The position numbers were made by a program, and so were the translations under genes. The notes below the pieces were generated by a model, which worked only from the letters and a program-made list of their open reading frames with translations, had not been told where the DNA came from and searched no databases. A stretch of 64,000 nucleotides of DNA from Anaerolineae bacterium (GTDB lineage: Bacteria > Chloroflexota > Anaerolineae > Aggregatilineales > Phototrophicaceae): the NCBI GenBank assembly GCA_021296065.1, contig JAGWBD010000012.1, positions 1 through 64,000 on the forward strand, read 5' to 3'. This document shows, piece by piece, positions 26,621-35,736 of the stretch. The stretch's first letter is position 1. Every line of letters begins with the position of its first letter.

Positions 26621-28027
26621 ATGTCGCACACGCTCGCCCTCGATATCGGCACCTCGTCGCTGCGCGCCATGCTCCTCGACGCGCAGGGCGTGGCCCTGCC
26701 CGGCGTCCTCGTGCGCAAGGGTTACAACCTGGCAACCACGCCGGATGGCGGCGTCACGCTCGACCCGCAGCACTTGTTGCAACTCTGCGTCACGGCCATC
26801 GACGAGGTCCTGCAGCAGGCCGGCTCCCGCCGCATTGCGCGCGTGGCCATGGACACCCTGGTGGCCAACCTGCTCGGCGTTGACGGCGCCGGGGAGCCGC
26901 TCACCCCGCTCTACACCTGGGCCGACACGCGCGGCGCGGAACTGGCCGACCGTCTCGACACCTCCGGTTACACGCAACGCAGCGGCTGCCGCCTGCATAC
27001 CAGTTACTGGCCGCTGCGCATCCTCTGGCTGCAGACGGCACAGCCGCAGCTGTTTCGCCGCGTAAAACACTGGCTGTCCTTCGGCGAGTACCTCTTTTAC
27101 AAACTCTTTGGCCAGCGTCGTATCAGCATCAGCGTCGCCTCCTGGAGCGGCCTGCTCGACCGCCATCGCCTGACCTGGGACAGGCCCATGCTGGAGCAGT
27201 TGCCGTTGGATTCGGGCCAGCTTTCCGCCATCAGCAACGAAGCCCTGCAGGGTCTGGCGACTCCCTGGGCCGCGCGCTGGCCGGCGCTAAAAGATGCGCT
27301 CTGGTTCCCCGCCATCGGCGATGGCGTGGCCGCCAACCTCGGCGCCGGCTGTTCCCGGCCAGGCCACGTGGCGCTCAGCCTCGGCACCAGCGGCGCCATG
27401 CGCGTCGTCGTGCCGGGCACGCCGGTTCAGACGCCGGCCGGTCTCTTTGTCTACCGCATTGACGACGCGCGCTCGCTGGTGGGCGGCGCGCTCAGCAATG
27501 CCGGTAACCTCTACGCCTGGCTGCAACGCGTTCTGGCTGATGTCGACGAGGAGGTCCTCGCCGCCATGGCACCCGACAGCCATGGTCTGACCGTGTTGCC
27601 TTTCCTCGCCGGCGAGCGCGCGCCCGGCTGGCGCGACGAGGCGCGCGCGGTCTTCGCCGGCATGACCTTCGACACCGCCCAGGAGCATCTGCTGCGGGCC
27701 GCGCTGGAAGCCGTCGCCTGCCGCTTCGCGCTCATCCTGCAGCGTCTGCGCCCCCTGCTGCCGGCGGACCCGCGTTTCATCGCCAACGGCGCGGCCCTGC
27801 GCCAGTCGCCCCTCTGGTTGCAGATCATGGCGGATGTGCTGGGCGCGCCCGTGCATCTCTGCGCAGAGGAAGAAGCGACGATCCGCGGCGCTGCCCTGCT
27901 GGCCATGCGGCGCGAACCGGCGCCAGAGACCGGAGCCGGTTGCCAGCCGCGAATGGAGTATTATCCGGTCTATCAGGAAGCCATCGCCCGCCAGCAGGGA
28001 CTCTATGACCGGCTTCTTCTTCATTAG
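26621..28027 (+). CDS. FGGY-family carbohydrate kinase, gluconokinase-like
   Basis: A 468-residue sugar kinase with the two-domain FGGY actin-like fold. The first phosphate loop is LALDIGTSSLRAML, a central strand reads FPAIGDGVAANLGAGC, and the second ATP-site motif is LSLGTSGAMRVV; the late block FIANGAALRQSPLWLQIMAD is the adenosine region. The pattern is closest to gluconokinase, which makes 6-phosphogluconate, but xylulose or other polyol kinases are possible. It begins after a terminator and is followed by a damaged alcohol dehydrogenase gene, a plausible partner in polyol or aldonate use. Confidence 0.85.
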   Translation: MSHTLALDIGTSSLRAMLLDAQGVALPGVLVRKGYNLATTPDGGVTLDPQHLLQLCVTAIDEVLQQAGSRRIARVAMDTLVANLLGVDGAGEPLTPLYTWADTRGAELADRLDTSGYTQRSGCRLHTSYWPLRILWLQTAQPQLFRRVKHWLSFGEYLFYKLFGQRRISISVASWSGLLDRHRLTWDRPMLEQLPLDSGQLSAISNEALQGLATPWAARWPALKDALWFPAIGDGVAANLGAGCSRPGHVALSLGTSGAMRVVVPGTPVQTPAGLFVYRIDDARSLVGGALSNAGNLYAWLQRVLADVDEEVLAAMAPDSHGLTVLPFLAGERAPGWRDEARAVFAGMTFDTAQEHLLRAALEAVACRFALILQRLRPLLPADPRFIANGAALRQSPLWLQIMADVLGAPVHLCAEEEATIRGAALLAMRREPAPETGAGCQPRMEYYPVYQEAIARQQGLYDRLLLH

Positions 28028-28077
28028 CCACCAGGGCGCCGGAGCGACCATTCGGTAAAAAAACCGGGAGAGAGAAC

Positions 28078-29156
28078 ATGAAAGCCGCCGTCAGCTACGA
28101 CATGAACCAGCCGCTCGTCATAGAAGAGGTGTCGCTGGACCCGCCGCAGCAGGGTGAGGTCAGGGTGCGCGTCGCCGCTACCGCCATCTGCCATTCCGAC
28201 GTGCATTACCTGCGTGGCGATTGGGAGATATCGCGCCCCTTCATCGCCGGCCACGAGAGCGCCGGCGTCGTCGTGGAGACCGGCCCCGGCGCCACGCTGG
28301 TGCAGCCGGGGGATCGCGTCGTGGTCTCCTTGTTGCGCTCCTGCGGCCGCTGCGATTTCTGCCTCTCCGGCGACCCCAACCATTGCTCCGCGACCTGGCC
28401 GCTGGACACGGAGAGCCGTATTCGCAACAGTGACGGCCAGTCGATCAAGCATGGCGTTCGAGTTGCCAGCTTCGCGGAATACGTCATCGTGGACCAGTCG
28501 CAACTGGCTACCATACCGGACTCGATGAGCCTTGAGGCGGCCTCGTTGCTGGCCTGCGGAGTCATTACCGGTTTCGGCGCCGTCGTCAACACAGCCCAGG
28601 TGGAAACGGGCAGCGCGGTCGTCGTCATTGGCACCGCAGCGTTCTGGGCGCCGCTATCTCCGGCGCGCGCCAGGTGATCGCCGTCGATCTCTTGCCCAAC
28701 AAACTGGACGCGGCGCGCGACTTCGGCGCCAGTGACCTGGTCAACGCCGCCGACGTGGACCCCGTCGCGGCGGTGAAGGAGCTGACGGGCGGCCGCATGG
28801 CCGACTACGTTTTCGTCACGGTGGGCAGCGAGCGGGCCGTTTCACAGGCGCTGGCGATGGTGCGCCGCGGCGGCACGGTCGTGTTGGTCGGCATGCCGCC
28901 GGAAAGCCTGGTTGTCCCGCTCGTCGTGCGCGACCTGGCCTTTCGCGGTCTGCGCGTGCTCGGCAGCTTCATGGGGTCCACGCGCCTGCAGGTCGATATT
29001 CCGCGCCTGATCGCGCATTACGAACGCGGCAACCTGCAACTTGACGAACTGATCACAAAGACCTGGCCACTTGAGGAAATCAACGAGGCCATCGAATCCA
29101 TGGAACGCGGCGAAGCGCTGCGCAACGTCATCGTCTTCGATTCGACTGCCGCCTGA
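28078..29156 (+). pseudogene. Zinc-dependent alcohol dehydrogenase (MDR), frameshifted
   Basis: The first frame (28078-28677) encodes the catalytic domain, with Cys38 (AICHSDVHYL), GHESAGV and the structural-zinc cluster CGRCDFCLSGDPNHC. It runs out of frame at VVVIGT, just where the NAD-binding GxGxxG turn should begin. The second frame (to 29156) resumes with GAAISGARQVIAVDLLPNK and the rest of the Rossmann domain. Comparison with the family indicates loss of one base plus several codons around 28635-28650. As written no intact enzyme can be made; an assembly error is the alternative. A GGGAGAGAG site precedes the ATG. Confidence 0.85.
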
Positions 29157-29170
29157 TTCGACCGTCAACC

Positions 29171-30772
29171 GTGCCTGCCAGTCGCGCCCTGTTATGCGCC
29201 CTGTGTCTGCTGCTGGTGACCGTTCCGGTCATGGCCCAGGCGGAGCCGCCCTGTGGCATCGTCGACAGCATCGGCTACCCCGTCAACGACCTGGTTGAAG
29301 GTTACGACGACTTCAGTCGCTTCCGCTCGCGCTTTGGCGGTATTCACGTCGGCATCGACCTGGCCTTCGACCGCTGGGGCGAACCCGTGCGGGCCGCCAT
29401 GCGCGGCGTGGTGACCTATGCCGACGTCGCTGGCTGGGACAGCGAAAAGGGGGTGGTCATCGTCGCTCACGACATGCCGGATGCCAGCCGGGTCTACACG
29501 CTTTACGGCCACATGGAACAATTCGATGAACTGCCCTTCCCCGCCGTCGGCGACTGCGTTACGCCGGAGACTGTGCTGGGCGGGGTCGGCTGGCCCTCAC
29601 GCGGGCGGCCGCACCTGCACTATGAAATCCGCAACTTCCTGCCGGATGACGGTGGTCCCGGTTACATTGAGGGCGACCCACTGGCGGCCGGCTGGTTTCA
29701 TCCGCTGGCATTCACCGCCCTGTGGCAATTGCGCCTGGCCGCGGGCCACCTCGCCACTGTGGCCTTCAACGCCATCCCCACGCGACTGACGCTGCTGCCG
29801 TCAAACGGGGCCTATGCACTGGCCAGCGAGGAGAGCGTCGCCAGCGCTGCCCTGGGAACAGAAAATGCCGCCTGGCAGGTAGAGACCGACAGCGAGGTCG
29901 TGGGCCTGGCGGCCCTGCCCTCCGGCCGCGTAGTGGCCTACACGCGGGAGGGTCAGGTCATCCTGCTCGACAATGGCCGCTACGAAGCCCTTTGGCAATC
30001 GCCCGATCCCGCTGCCCTGCTCCAGACTTTGGGGGAGACACTCGTCTTCGCCCTCGCCGACGGCGCCCTGCAGGCCTTCAGCCCGGCTGGCGACGGACTG
30101 TGGCAATTGCCGCCGGACCCGGCCCCTTCACGGCTGCTGTCCTTCAGCAGCGACGGGGAAACCCTGGCGCTCGGCCTGCGCAGGGACGCAGGCGAGGTCC
30201 ACTGGCGCCTGATCGGCGACGGCGGTGTCATCCGTCATGAGGCGCATCTCGCCCGGCTGTCGCTGCTGACGCCCGCCGGCGATGGCAGCTGGCTGGGCCT
30301 CGATGGCCGGCGTTTCTTCCGCATCGTTGCGGACCAGGTGCAGGAACTGGCGACGCTCGACCGCAGTCCCGGCAACGCCGCGGCGGTGACCATGGACATG
30401 CATGGCAACAGCTACGTCTACGCCGGCGGCGCCGACCTGCTTTCGCTCGATGCGCAGGGCAGGCAGCGCTGGCGCGTCGACTGGCCCGGCGCCCGCTCGG
30501 CCCTGCCACCCTTGCTGGATACCGGCAGCGGCTGTCTGCTGTATGCGCTGGACGCGCGCGGCGACCTCAGTCTGATCAACGGCGCCGATGGCAGCCTGCA
30601 GCGGCGCATCGAACTTTACGCCGGCGGCGACGGCAACAGTCGTCCCCTGGCGCGCCTGTTGCAGGTAGACGTGGACGAACGCGTCTACGTCAGCAGCGGA
30701 TTCCTGTCGCTGGCGCTGCTGGATGGCTGGTTGCTGGGCGGCGCGGCGACGCAGGACTGCCTGCTGGGCTGA
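29171..30772 (+). CDS. Secreted M23 (LytM) peptidase fused to a beta-propeller-like domain
   Basis: A 533-residue protein. Residues 1-22 are a signal peptide. An M23 metallopeptidase domain follows with the zinc motif H59xxxD63 (IHVGIDLAF) and H148xH150 (RPHLHYEIRN), as in peptidoglycan-cutting LytM enzymes. Residues from about 215 to the end are a series of beta-strand repeats (GLAALPSGRVVAYTREGQV, SLDAQGRQRWRVDWPG and similar) typical of PQQ/WD-like propellers. The combination suggests a wall hydrolase or inactive anchor with a sensing or binding propeller. It starts with GTG at 29171, 14 bases after the damaged dehydrogenase. Confidence 0.83.
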   Translation: MPASRALLCALCLLLVTVPVMAQAEPPCGIVDSIGYPVNDLVEGYDDFSRFRSRFGGIHVGIDLAFDRWGEPVRAAMRGVVTYADVAGWDSEKGVVIVAHDMPDASRVYTLYGHMEQFDELPFPAVGDCVTPETVLGGVGWPSRGRPHLHYEIRNFLPDDGGPGYIEGDPLAAGWFHPLAFTALWQLRLAAGHLATVAFNAIPTRLTLLPSNGAYALASEESVASAALGTENAAWQVETDSEVVGLAALPSGRVVAYTREGQVILLDNGRYEALWQSPDPAALLQTLGETLVFALADGALQAFSPAGDGLWQLPPDPAPSRLLSFSSDGETLALGLRRDAGEVHWRLIGDGGVIRHEAHLARLSLLTPAGDGSWLGLDGRRFFRIVADQVQELATLDRSPGNAAAVTMDMHGNSYVYAGGADLLSLDAQGRQRWRVDWPGARSALPPLLDTGSGCLLYALDARGDLSLINGADGSLQRRIELYAGGDGNSRPLARLLQVDVDERVYVSSGFLSLALLDGWLLGGAATQDCLLG

Positions 30773-30782
30773 AGCGCGACCG

Positions 30783-30791
30783 TGCTATACT
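30783..30791 (+). promoter_or_regulatory. Extended -10 promoter for Uma2 copy 1
   Basis: TGCTATACT (TG at 30783-30784, TATACT at 30786-30791) lies 29 bases before the ATG, with no clear -35. Uma2 copy 2 has TGCTATAAT in the same relative place. Confidence 0.5.
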
Positions 30792-30819
30792 CCAGTCACA
30801 AACAAGGGAGACCCGGACG

Positions 30820-31370
30820 ATGGCCGTCAGGGACCTGACGCTGCGCACGGCAGCCGACTTCGACAACTTCATCGCAGACCACGTGGGCGACGAAATCTAC
30901 GAGTTCGTCGACGGGAAAGCAACCCCTGGGTCAGCAAAATCGCCGGAATCATTTTTTCCTTGATCTGGTTGCACCTGCGGCAACACAGATTGCCTGGAAA
31001 CCTTACCACCGCCGATGGCGGCTTCCTGGTAAACGGTCAGCGCCTTGTGCCCGACGTCACTTACGTCGGCCCCGACAAACGCTTTGTCGATCGTGGTTAC
31101 AACCCGGACCCGCCCGACCTCGCCGTCGAGGTCGTCTCCGACGAAAGCAACCGGACGAAACTGGACGATCTGCTGACCAAACTGCGCCACTACCGCGCTG
31201 CCGGCGTGACCGTCTGGGTCGTCCTGCCGCGGGCGCAACGCGCGGAGGTCCATGACCCTGACGCCGACCCCTCGCAGGGACCTGTCACGCTCGGCCCCGA
31301 CGACGCGCTGGAAGCGCCGGGGCTGCTGCCCGGTTTCTCCCTGCCACTGCGAGAAATCTTCAGCGAGTAG
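30820..31370 (+). pseudogene. Uma2-family nuclease, copy 1, frame-disrupted
   Basis: The first 32 codons (MAVRDLTLRTAADFDNF to EFVDG) are in one frame; the rest of a Uma2-type PD-(D/E)xK protein follows in another frame from about 30916 (SNPWVSKIAG, then PDVTYVGPD, DLAVEVVSDES and AAGVTVWVVL, the restriction-nuclease-like core). Compared with the family, about six codons between VDG and SNPW are missing, with a net frame change. A GGGAGA site precedes the ATG. Uma2 proteins are abundant in Cyanobacteria and Chloroflexota and have unclear roles. Copy 2 at 33006-33547 is broken at the same place. Confidence 0.8.
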
Positions 31371-31401
31371 AACCGCCCGACGGGAGCCGGCCGAATTCAG
31401 G

Positions 31402-32841
31402 TCACCGGACCCTTCCCAGCCGCCACGCCTGCATTCGCGTGACGCTCGTACTGCCGCCCCGGCTGAACAATCGCACACCCTGCGCTTCAGGGCCGGGATA
31501 GATCCGCTGCGCCAGGTACCGCTGGCGACCGGCAAACACTTCCAGCACGGAGCGATCAAGAAACACGCGCAGGCACGACGGCGCTTCCAGGTCCGGCCGT
31601 AAAGGCACTTCCTGCACCGTCCGACCTTGCAGGTAATGCAGATCGCCGCGTCCACTGGACCGGCTGAAGTCAATGCGAATGGCGGCGGGGTTGCGGGTGA
31701 AGGAGACGCGGGTCTGCTCCGCTCCGTCAGGCGAACGGCGCAAAACCAGTCCGTATTCTTCAGCGTCCGTCTGCCCAAACTCAACGTCAATCTCGAGACT
31801 GTCGCCCTGTATGTCCGGCAGGTCGAGTTCCGTATCCGCTGCCACGTGCACAGCACGTGGCTCGCTGGCCTCCTGACGCAGCGCCTCCAGCTCCGCCACC
31901 GGCGCATACTCGACGGCGTTCCCGTCCGCGCCGGGCGAGAGGACCACCGGCATGCTCAACATGCCGGACCAGCCTGACGCTTCGCATTCGGTCTGGCTGC
32001 GTCCCTCGTTGAGATTGGCGAAGAAGATGCGCCGCCCGTCTTCGTCGAGCAGGCTGCGGGGCGCGTGCACGTTGCCGCCTGGCCAGTTGATGTTGTCAAA
32101 GACTTCCGGCTGAAAGCGCTGGTCCTGGTAGCGCCCCAGATAGTAGCGACTGCCCGACGCCGTCGTGTAGCCGGCTGGCCGTCGATGGCAGAAATGCAGC
32201 AGCATCCAGCGTTCACCAAAGCGGAATAACTGGGGGCAGGCGCAATCGTCGCCCTCATCGGTCCAGCGCCGCCGAGACTTGTAGAACCGGTGCATGTGTT
32301 CCCAGTCTTGCAATGCGCGTGAGCGGAAGAGATGCAGGGTGTCGCCGCCATCCCTGTCGTCCCGCTGACCGGTCAACGCATAACACCATTCATCTTCCTG
32401 CCAGGCGGTGACGTCGTTGCTGCGCGGATACAGCCCATCGCCCTGCACCGGATGGCGCAGGACGGGGTCTTTGGGGTCAAAGCGCCAGGACAGCAGATCG
32501 CCGTCGGGATTGCTGGCGAAACAACTGGCTCCGCCGCCGTCGGGATGCGGGAAGACGAGGGTCGGCGTCCCGTTGAACACGAAGAGGCCGCCCGTCTGGC
32601 CCCGTTTCAGGGCGTCGGGATGTTGCTCCCATTGGACAAGATCGCTCGACGAAATGTGCGCCCAGGCCTTGTAAACGTAGCCGTCGCTGCGGCGCGGCGC
32701 GCCGGCTTCAGCCCAGGAACTGTGCAGGAAGAACACATGGTAGCGCCCCTGCCACTTGATGGCCGCGCAGGGATCCCAAAGCAGACCCTCCGCCGGCTGG
32801 TAATGCCAGACCGGTCGATCGTTGTCCTGCAGTGGCTTCAT
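31402..32841 (-). CDS. Glycoside hydrolase family 32 (sucrose/fructan hydrolase-like)
   Basis: A 479-residue five-bladed propeller glycosidase with a C-terminal beta-sandwich (about 350-479). The nucleophile aspartate is Asp23 in LLWDPCAAIKWQGRYHVFF, a changed form of WMNDPNG. The acid/base motif is TECEASGWSG (EC) and the strand before it is GRRIFFANLNEGR. GH32 enzymes split sucrose, levan or inulin; no signal peptide is present, so the substrate is probably taken up first. It lies between the two broken Uma2 copies and near a sugar ABC transporter on the same strand, which suggests the transporter imports its substrate. Confidence 0.88.
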   Translation of the reverse strand: MKPLQDNDRPVWHYQPAEGLLWDPCAAIKWQGRYHVFFLHSSWAEAGAPRRSDGYVYKAWAHISSSDLVQWEQHPDALKRGQTGGLFVFNGTPTLVFPHPDGGGASCFASNPDGDLLSWRFDPKDPVLRHPVQGDGLYPRSNDVTAWQEDEWCYALTGQRDDRDGGDTLHLFRSRALQDWEHMHRFYKSRRRWTDEGDDCACPQLFRFGERWMLLHFCHRRPAGYTTASGSRYYLGRYQDQRFQPEVFDNINWPGGNVHAPRSLLDEDGRRIFFANLNEGRSQTECEASGWSGMLSMPVVLSPGADGNAVEYAPVAELEALRQEASEPRAVHVAADTELDLPDIQGDSLEIDVEFGQTDAEEYGLVLRRSPDGAEQTRVSFTRNPAAIRIDFSRSSGRGDLHYLQGRTVQEVPLRPDLEAPSCLRVFLDRSVLEVFAGRQRYLAQRIYPGPEAQGVRLFSRGGSTSVTRMQAWRLGRVR

Positions 32842-32968
32842 CAGATGACCTGCGCAATGCCATGGCCGACCCGCGGCATTGTATTCAATGGCAAGGTCCC
32901 GGCGCCAGGGCCTGAAGCGCAGCACCTGCCTGGGACGGACGGCCAGCTGAAGACGCCAGGCAGCGTCA

Positions 32969-32977
32969 TGCTATAAT
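32969..32977 (+). promoter_or_regulatory. Extended -10 promoter for Uma2 copy 2
   Basis: TGCTATAAT (TATAAT at 32972-32977) lies 28 bases before the ATG; no convincing -35. Confidence 0.55.
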
Positions 32978-33005
32978 CGACTGACAGGCAAGGGAGACCC
33001 GGACG

Positions 33006-33547
33006 ATGGCCGTCAGGGACCTGGCGCTGCGCACGGCAGCCGACTTCGACAACTTCATCGCAGACCACGTGGGCGACGAAATCTACGAGTTCGTCGACGG
33101 GAATGGGTAAGCAGCATTGCTGCGGAAATCATCTTTTACATTTTGTTGCATCTGCGCCAACACAATGCTGGTGGCAATCTGGCGGGCGCCGACGGTGGCT
33201 TCATGGTCAACGGCCAGCGCGTCGCGCCGGACGTGGCTTACGTCGGTCCAGACAAACGCTTCGTCGACCGCGGCTACAACCCCGACCCGCCCGATCTCGC
33301 CGTCGAGGTCGTCTCCGACGAGAGCAACCGGTCTGAACTGGACGATCTGCAGGCCAAACTGCGCCACTACCATGCCGCCGGCGTGACCGTCTGGGTCGTG
33401 CTGCCGCGGGCGCAGCGGGCAGAAGTCCATGAGCCTGACGCCGACCCCTCGCAAGGACCCGTTACCCTCGGCCCCGGGGACGCCCTGGAAGCGCCGGACA
33501 TCCTGCCCGGCTTTTCCCTGCCCATACGCGAACTCTTCAGCGAGTAA
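33006..33547 (+). pseudogene. Uma2-family nuclease, copy 2, frame-disrupted
   Basis: The leader, ribosome binding site and first 32 codons are almost base-identical to copy 1 at 30820. Right after the same VDG codons the frame ends (GGG AAT GGG TAA), and the remainder continues in a shifted frame from about 33104 (WVSSIAAEIIFYI, PDVAYVGPD, DLAVEVVSDES). About nine codons appear to be missing, compared with six in copy 1. The 3' halves of the two copies are clearly more diverged than the 5' ends, so the leaders may have been homogenised by gene conversion. Confidence 0.8.
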
Positions 33548-33553
33548 GGCCGC

Positions 33554-34744
33554 TCAGCCGCCCTTCACCGAGCCGGCCAGCAGACCGCGCACGAAGTAAC
33601 GCTGCAGGGCAAAGAACACGACCAGCGGCACCACGATCGACACGAAGGCGCTGCTTGTCAGAATCTCCCAGTTGTCGCCGCGCGAGCCCAGCAACTCGCG
33701 CAGTTGCGAAGTCATCACGATCTGGTCCGGGTCCTTGCTGAGGAACACCAGCGCCACCAGCAGATCGTTCCACACCCACAGGAACTGGAAGATGGCGAAG
33801 GAGGCCAGCGCCGGCATGGACAGGGGCAGGATCAGACGCGTGAAGGTCTGAAAGTGCGAGGCGCCGTCGATGCGGGCCGATTCGATGATTTCCTTCGGCA
33901 GACCGGCGATATAGTTACGCAGCAAAAAAATCGCCAGCGGCAGGCCGAAGCCGGCATGTGCCAGCCAGATGCCGGGGTAGGACTTGGCCTCAAAGAAGGG
34001 CAGGATGTGCGACACCTGGTTATACATGCGCAGCAGTGGGATCAGCGACATCTGCAAGGGCACAACCAGCAGGCCCACCACCACTGCGAAGAGCAGTTGC
34101 CGCCCGGGGAATTCCGTCCAGGAGAAGGCGTAGGCGGCGAAGGCAGCGATGGCGATCGGGATAATGGTTGCCGGAATGGTCACCGTAAAGGTGTTAATGA
34201 AAGCCTGATCGACGCCCTCGGTGTCCAGGATTTCTTCGTAATTCGACAATGTGAACTTCGGCGGCACGGCAGCCCGAAAATAGATGCGTCGACCCCGGTT
34301 CATGTCGAACTCGACCGGGGAGCGCAATTCATATCGCCCGTCGGCTTGCACCGTCAGGGTCATGCCGTCGCCCAGGTCCGCGCTTTCACCCGGTGCCCAG
34401 GTTTCCGGCTCGGTGGAGCGGATACCGAAGGCCTGCACCTCTTTCTCTCCGGCGGGGAAGACCTCGCCGCGGATGAACCAGGCGCCGTTCTCTTCCACCT
34501 GGTCCTCGTCCGTGCCGGTGCGCGCCGCCTCACCGCGCTCGGTGACGCTCAACGCCGTCCACCAGCCGGAGACGGCCAGCAGGTCCTTGTCGCGGAAGGA
34601 ACTGATGAAGAGACCAAAGGTCGGGATTGTCCAGAGGACCACGATCAGCAGCAGGGCCAGACGCGCCAGCAAGGCGCCAGGCGACATGTTGACCAGAGGC
34701 AACTGCATGCTGGTGTCGCCAACTTTTTCCATGCGGACGCTCAT
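33554..34744 (-). CDS. Sugar ABC transporter permease, MalG type, with a periplasmic insertion
   Basis: A 396-residue inner-membrane subunit of a carbohydrate ABC importer. Six membrane segments are apparent, and the ATPase-contact EAA loop is EIIESARIDGASHFQTFTRL. Between the first segment (about 25-50) and the second (about 185) lies a roughly 115-residue soluble insertion, beta-rich and acidic, longer than in standard MalG. The ATG overlaps the stop of the upstream permease (ATGA). No ATPase gene accompanies the operon; as in many carbohydrate importers a shared MsiK-like ATPase elsewhere may serve it (inference). Confidence 0.9.
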   Translation of the reverse strand: MSVRMEKVGDTSMQLPLVNMSPGALLARLALLLIVVLWTIPTFGLFISSFRDKDLLAVSGWWTALSVTERGEAARTGTDEDQVEENGAWFIRGEVFPAGEKEVQAFGIRSTEPETWAPGESADLGDGMTLTVQADGRYELRSPVEFDMNRGRRIYFRAAVPPKFTLSNYEEILDTEGVDQAFINTFTVTIPATIIPIAIAAFAAYAFSWTEFPGRQLLFAVVVGLLVVPLQMSLIPLLRMYNQVSHILPFFEAKSYPGIWLAHAGFGLPLAIFLLRNYIAGLPKEIIESARIDGASHFQTFTRLILPLSMPALASFAIFQFLWVWNDLLVALVFLSKDPDQIVMTSQLRELLGSRGDNWEILTSSAFVSIVVPLVVFFALQRYFVRGLLAGSVKGG

Positions 34745-35736
34745 CGCATTGCCTCCTCGCGATTCATGCGGCGGATGTTGACGACCATGATGGGCACCAC
34801 CGCCACCATGATCACCAGCGCCAGAAAACTGGCATAGCCGGTGTCAAAGGCGCGGAACATCTGGTCGAACATCAGGTTCGCCATCACCTGCGTGTTCCAG
34901 TTGCCGTTGGTCATCGCCAGTACGATGTCGAAGACCTTGAGCACCGTGATGACGATCGTCGTCCAGACCACGAATATGGTGCCCATAATCTGCGGCACCA
35001 TAATGCGAAAGAAGGTCTGCACCTCGTTGGCGCCGTCGATGCGCGCGGCTTCCAGGGTCTCCTCCGGGACGCCGCGCAGCGCCGCCGAGAGCAGCACCAT
35101 GGCGAAGCCGGTCTGAATCCAGACAAGAATGAGCATCAGAAAGAAGCTGTTCCAGAAGGGGATCTGCAACACGTCAATGGATTCATTGCCGCCGCCGGTG
35201 TAAATCGCATTCAGCAAACCGATGTCCGGGTTGATGGCGTAGACAAACTTCCAGATGACGCTGGCGCCGACGAAGGAAATGGCCATCGGCATGAAAATGA
35301 GCGATTTGGCGATGTTGCCCCAGCTCACACGGTCGGCCAGCACGGCGATCACCAACCCGAAGATCACGCTGAAGGTCGGAACGAATATGAGCCACAGGAT
35401 ATTGTTGCCGATCGATTCCACAAAGCGACTGTCGCCCAGGGCGCGTTCATAATTCGCCAGACCAACAAAAGCTTCACCATCGCTGTCGTGGAAACTCAGA
35501 AACAGGGTCTGTACAGCCGGATAGACGAGGTAGACGCCGAGGATCACCAGCGCCGGCCCCACAAAGAGCCAGGGGCGGATGCGTTCGCGTTGTTTTTCGC
35601 GGCTTTGAAAGACCCCGTTCACGAGGCCCTGGTCCGGCAACAAACGGTCCAGCAGCCAGTTGCTGCCATAAAAATAGAGCAACATCAGGCCAACGCCGAA
35701 GACGATGGCCACTATGGCGTTTAACAATCTCTCCAC
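34741..35736 (-). CDS. Sugar ABC transporter permease, MalF type
   Basis: A 331-residue permease with about seven hydrophobic segments (the first at residues 5-24) and the EAA loop ETLEAARIDGANEVQTFFRI. It pairs with the MalG-type protein to form the transmembrane channel. It is the second gene of the solute-binding-protein/permease/permease operon; its first codons overlap the 3' end of the longest reading of the binding-protein gene, which has a damaged end. No unusual insertion is present. Confidence 0.92.
   Translation of the reverse strand: MERLLNAIVAIVFGVGLMLLYFYGSNWLLDRLLPDQGLVNGVFQSREKQRERIRPWLFVGPALVILGVYLVYPAVQTLFLSFHDSDGEAFVGLANYERALGDSRFVESIGNNILWLIFVPTFSVIFGLVIAVLADRVSWGNIAKSLIFMPMAISFVGASVIWKFVYAINPDIGLLNAIYTGGGNESIDVLQIPFWNSFFLMLILVWIQTGFAMVLLSAALRGVPEETLEAARIDGANEVQTFFRIMVPQIMGTIFVVWTTIVITVLKVFDIVLAMTNGNWNTQVMANLMFDQMFRAFDTGYASFLALVIMVAVVPIMVVNIRRMNREEAMR

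Noticed and set aside
30910-30920. Programmed -1 frameshift at GGGAAAG to explain Uma2 copy 1
   Set aside because: The heptamer is in the wrong phase (frame reads GGG AAA, not G GGA AAG), copy 2 lacks it, and family comparison shows missing codons, so deletion is the better explanation.
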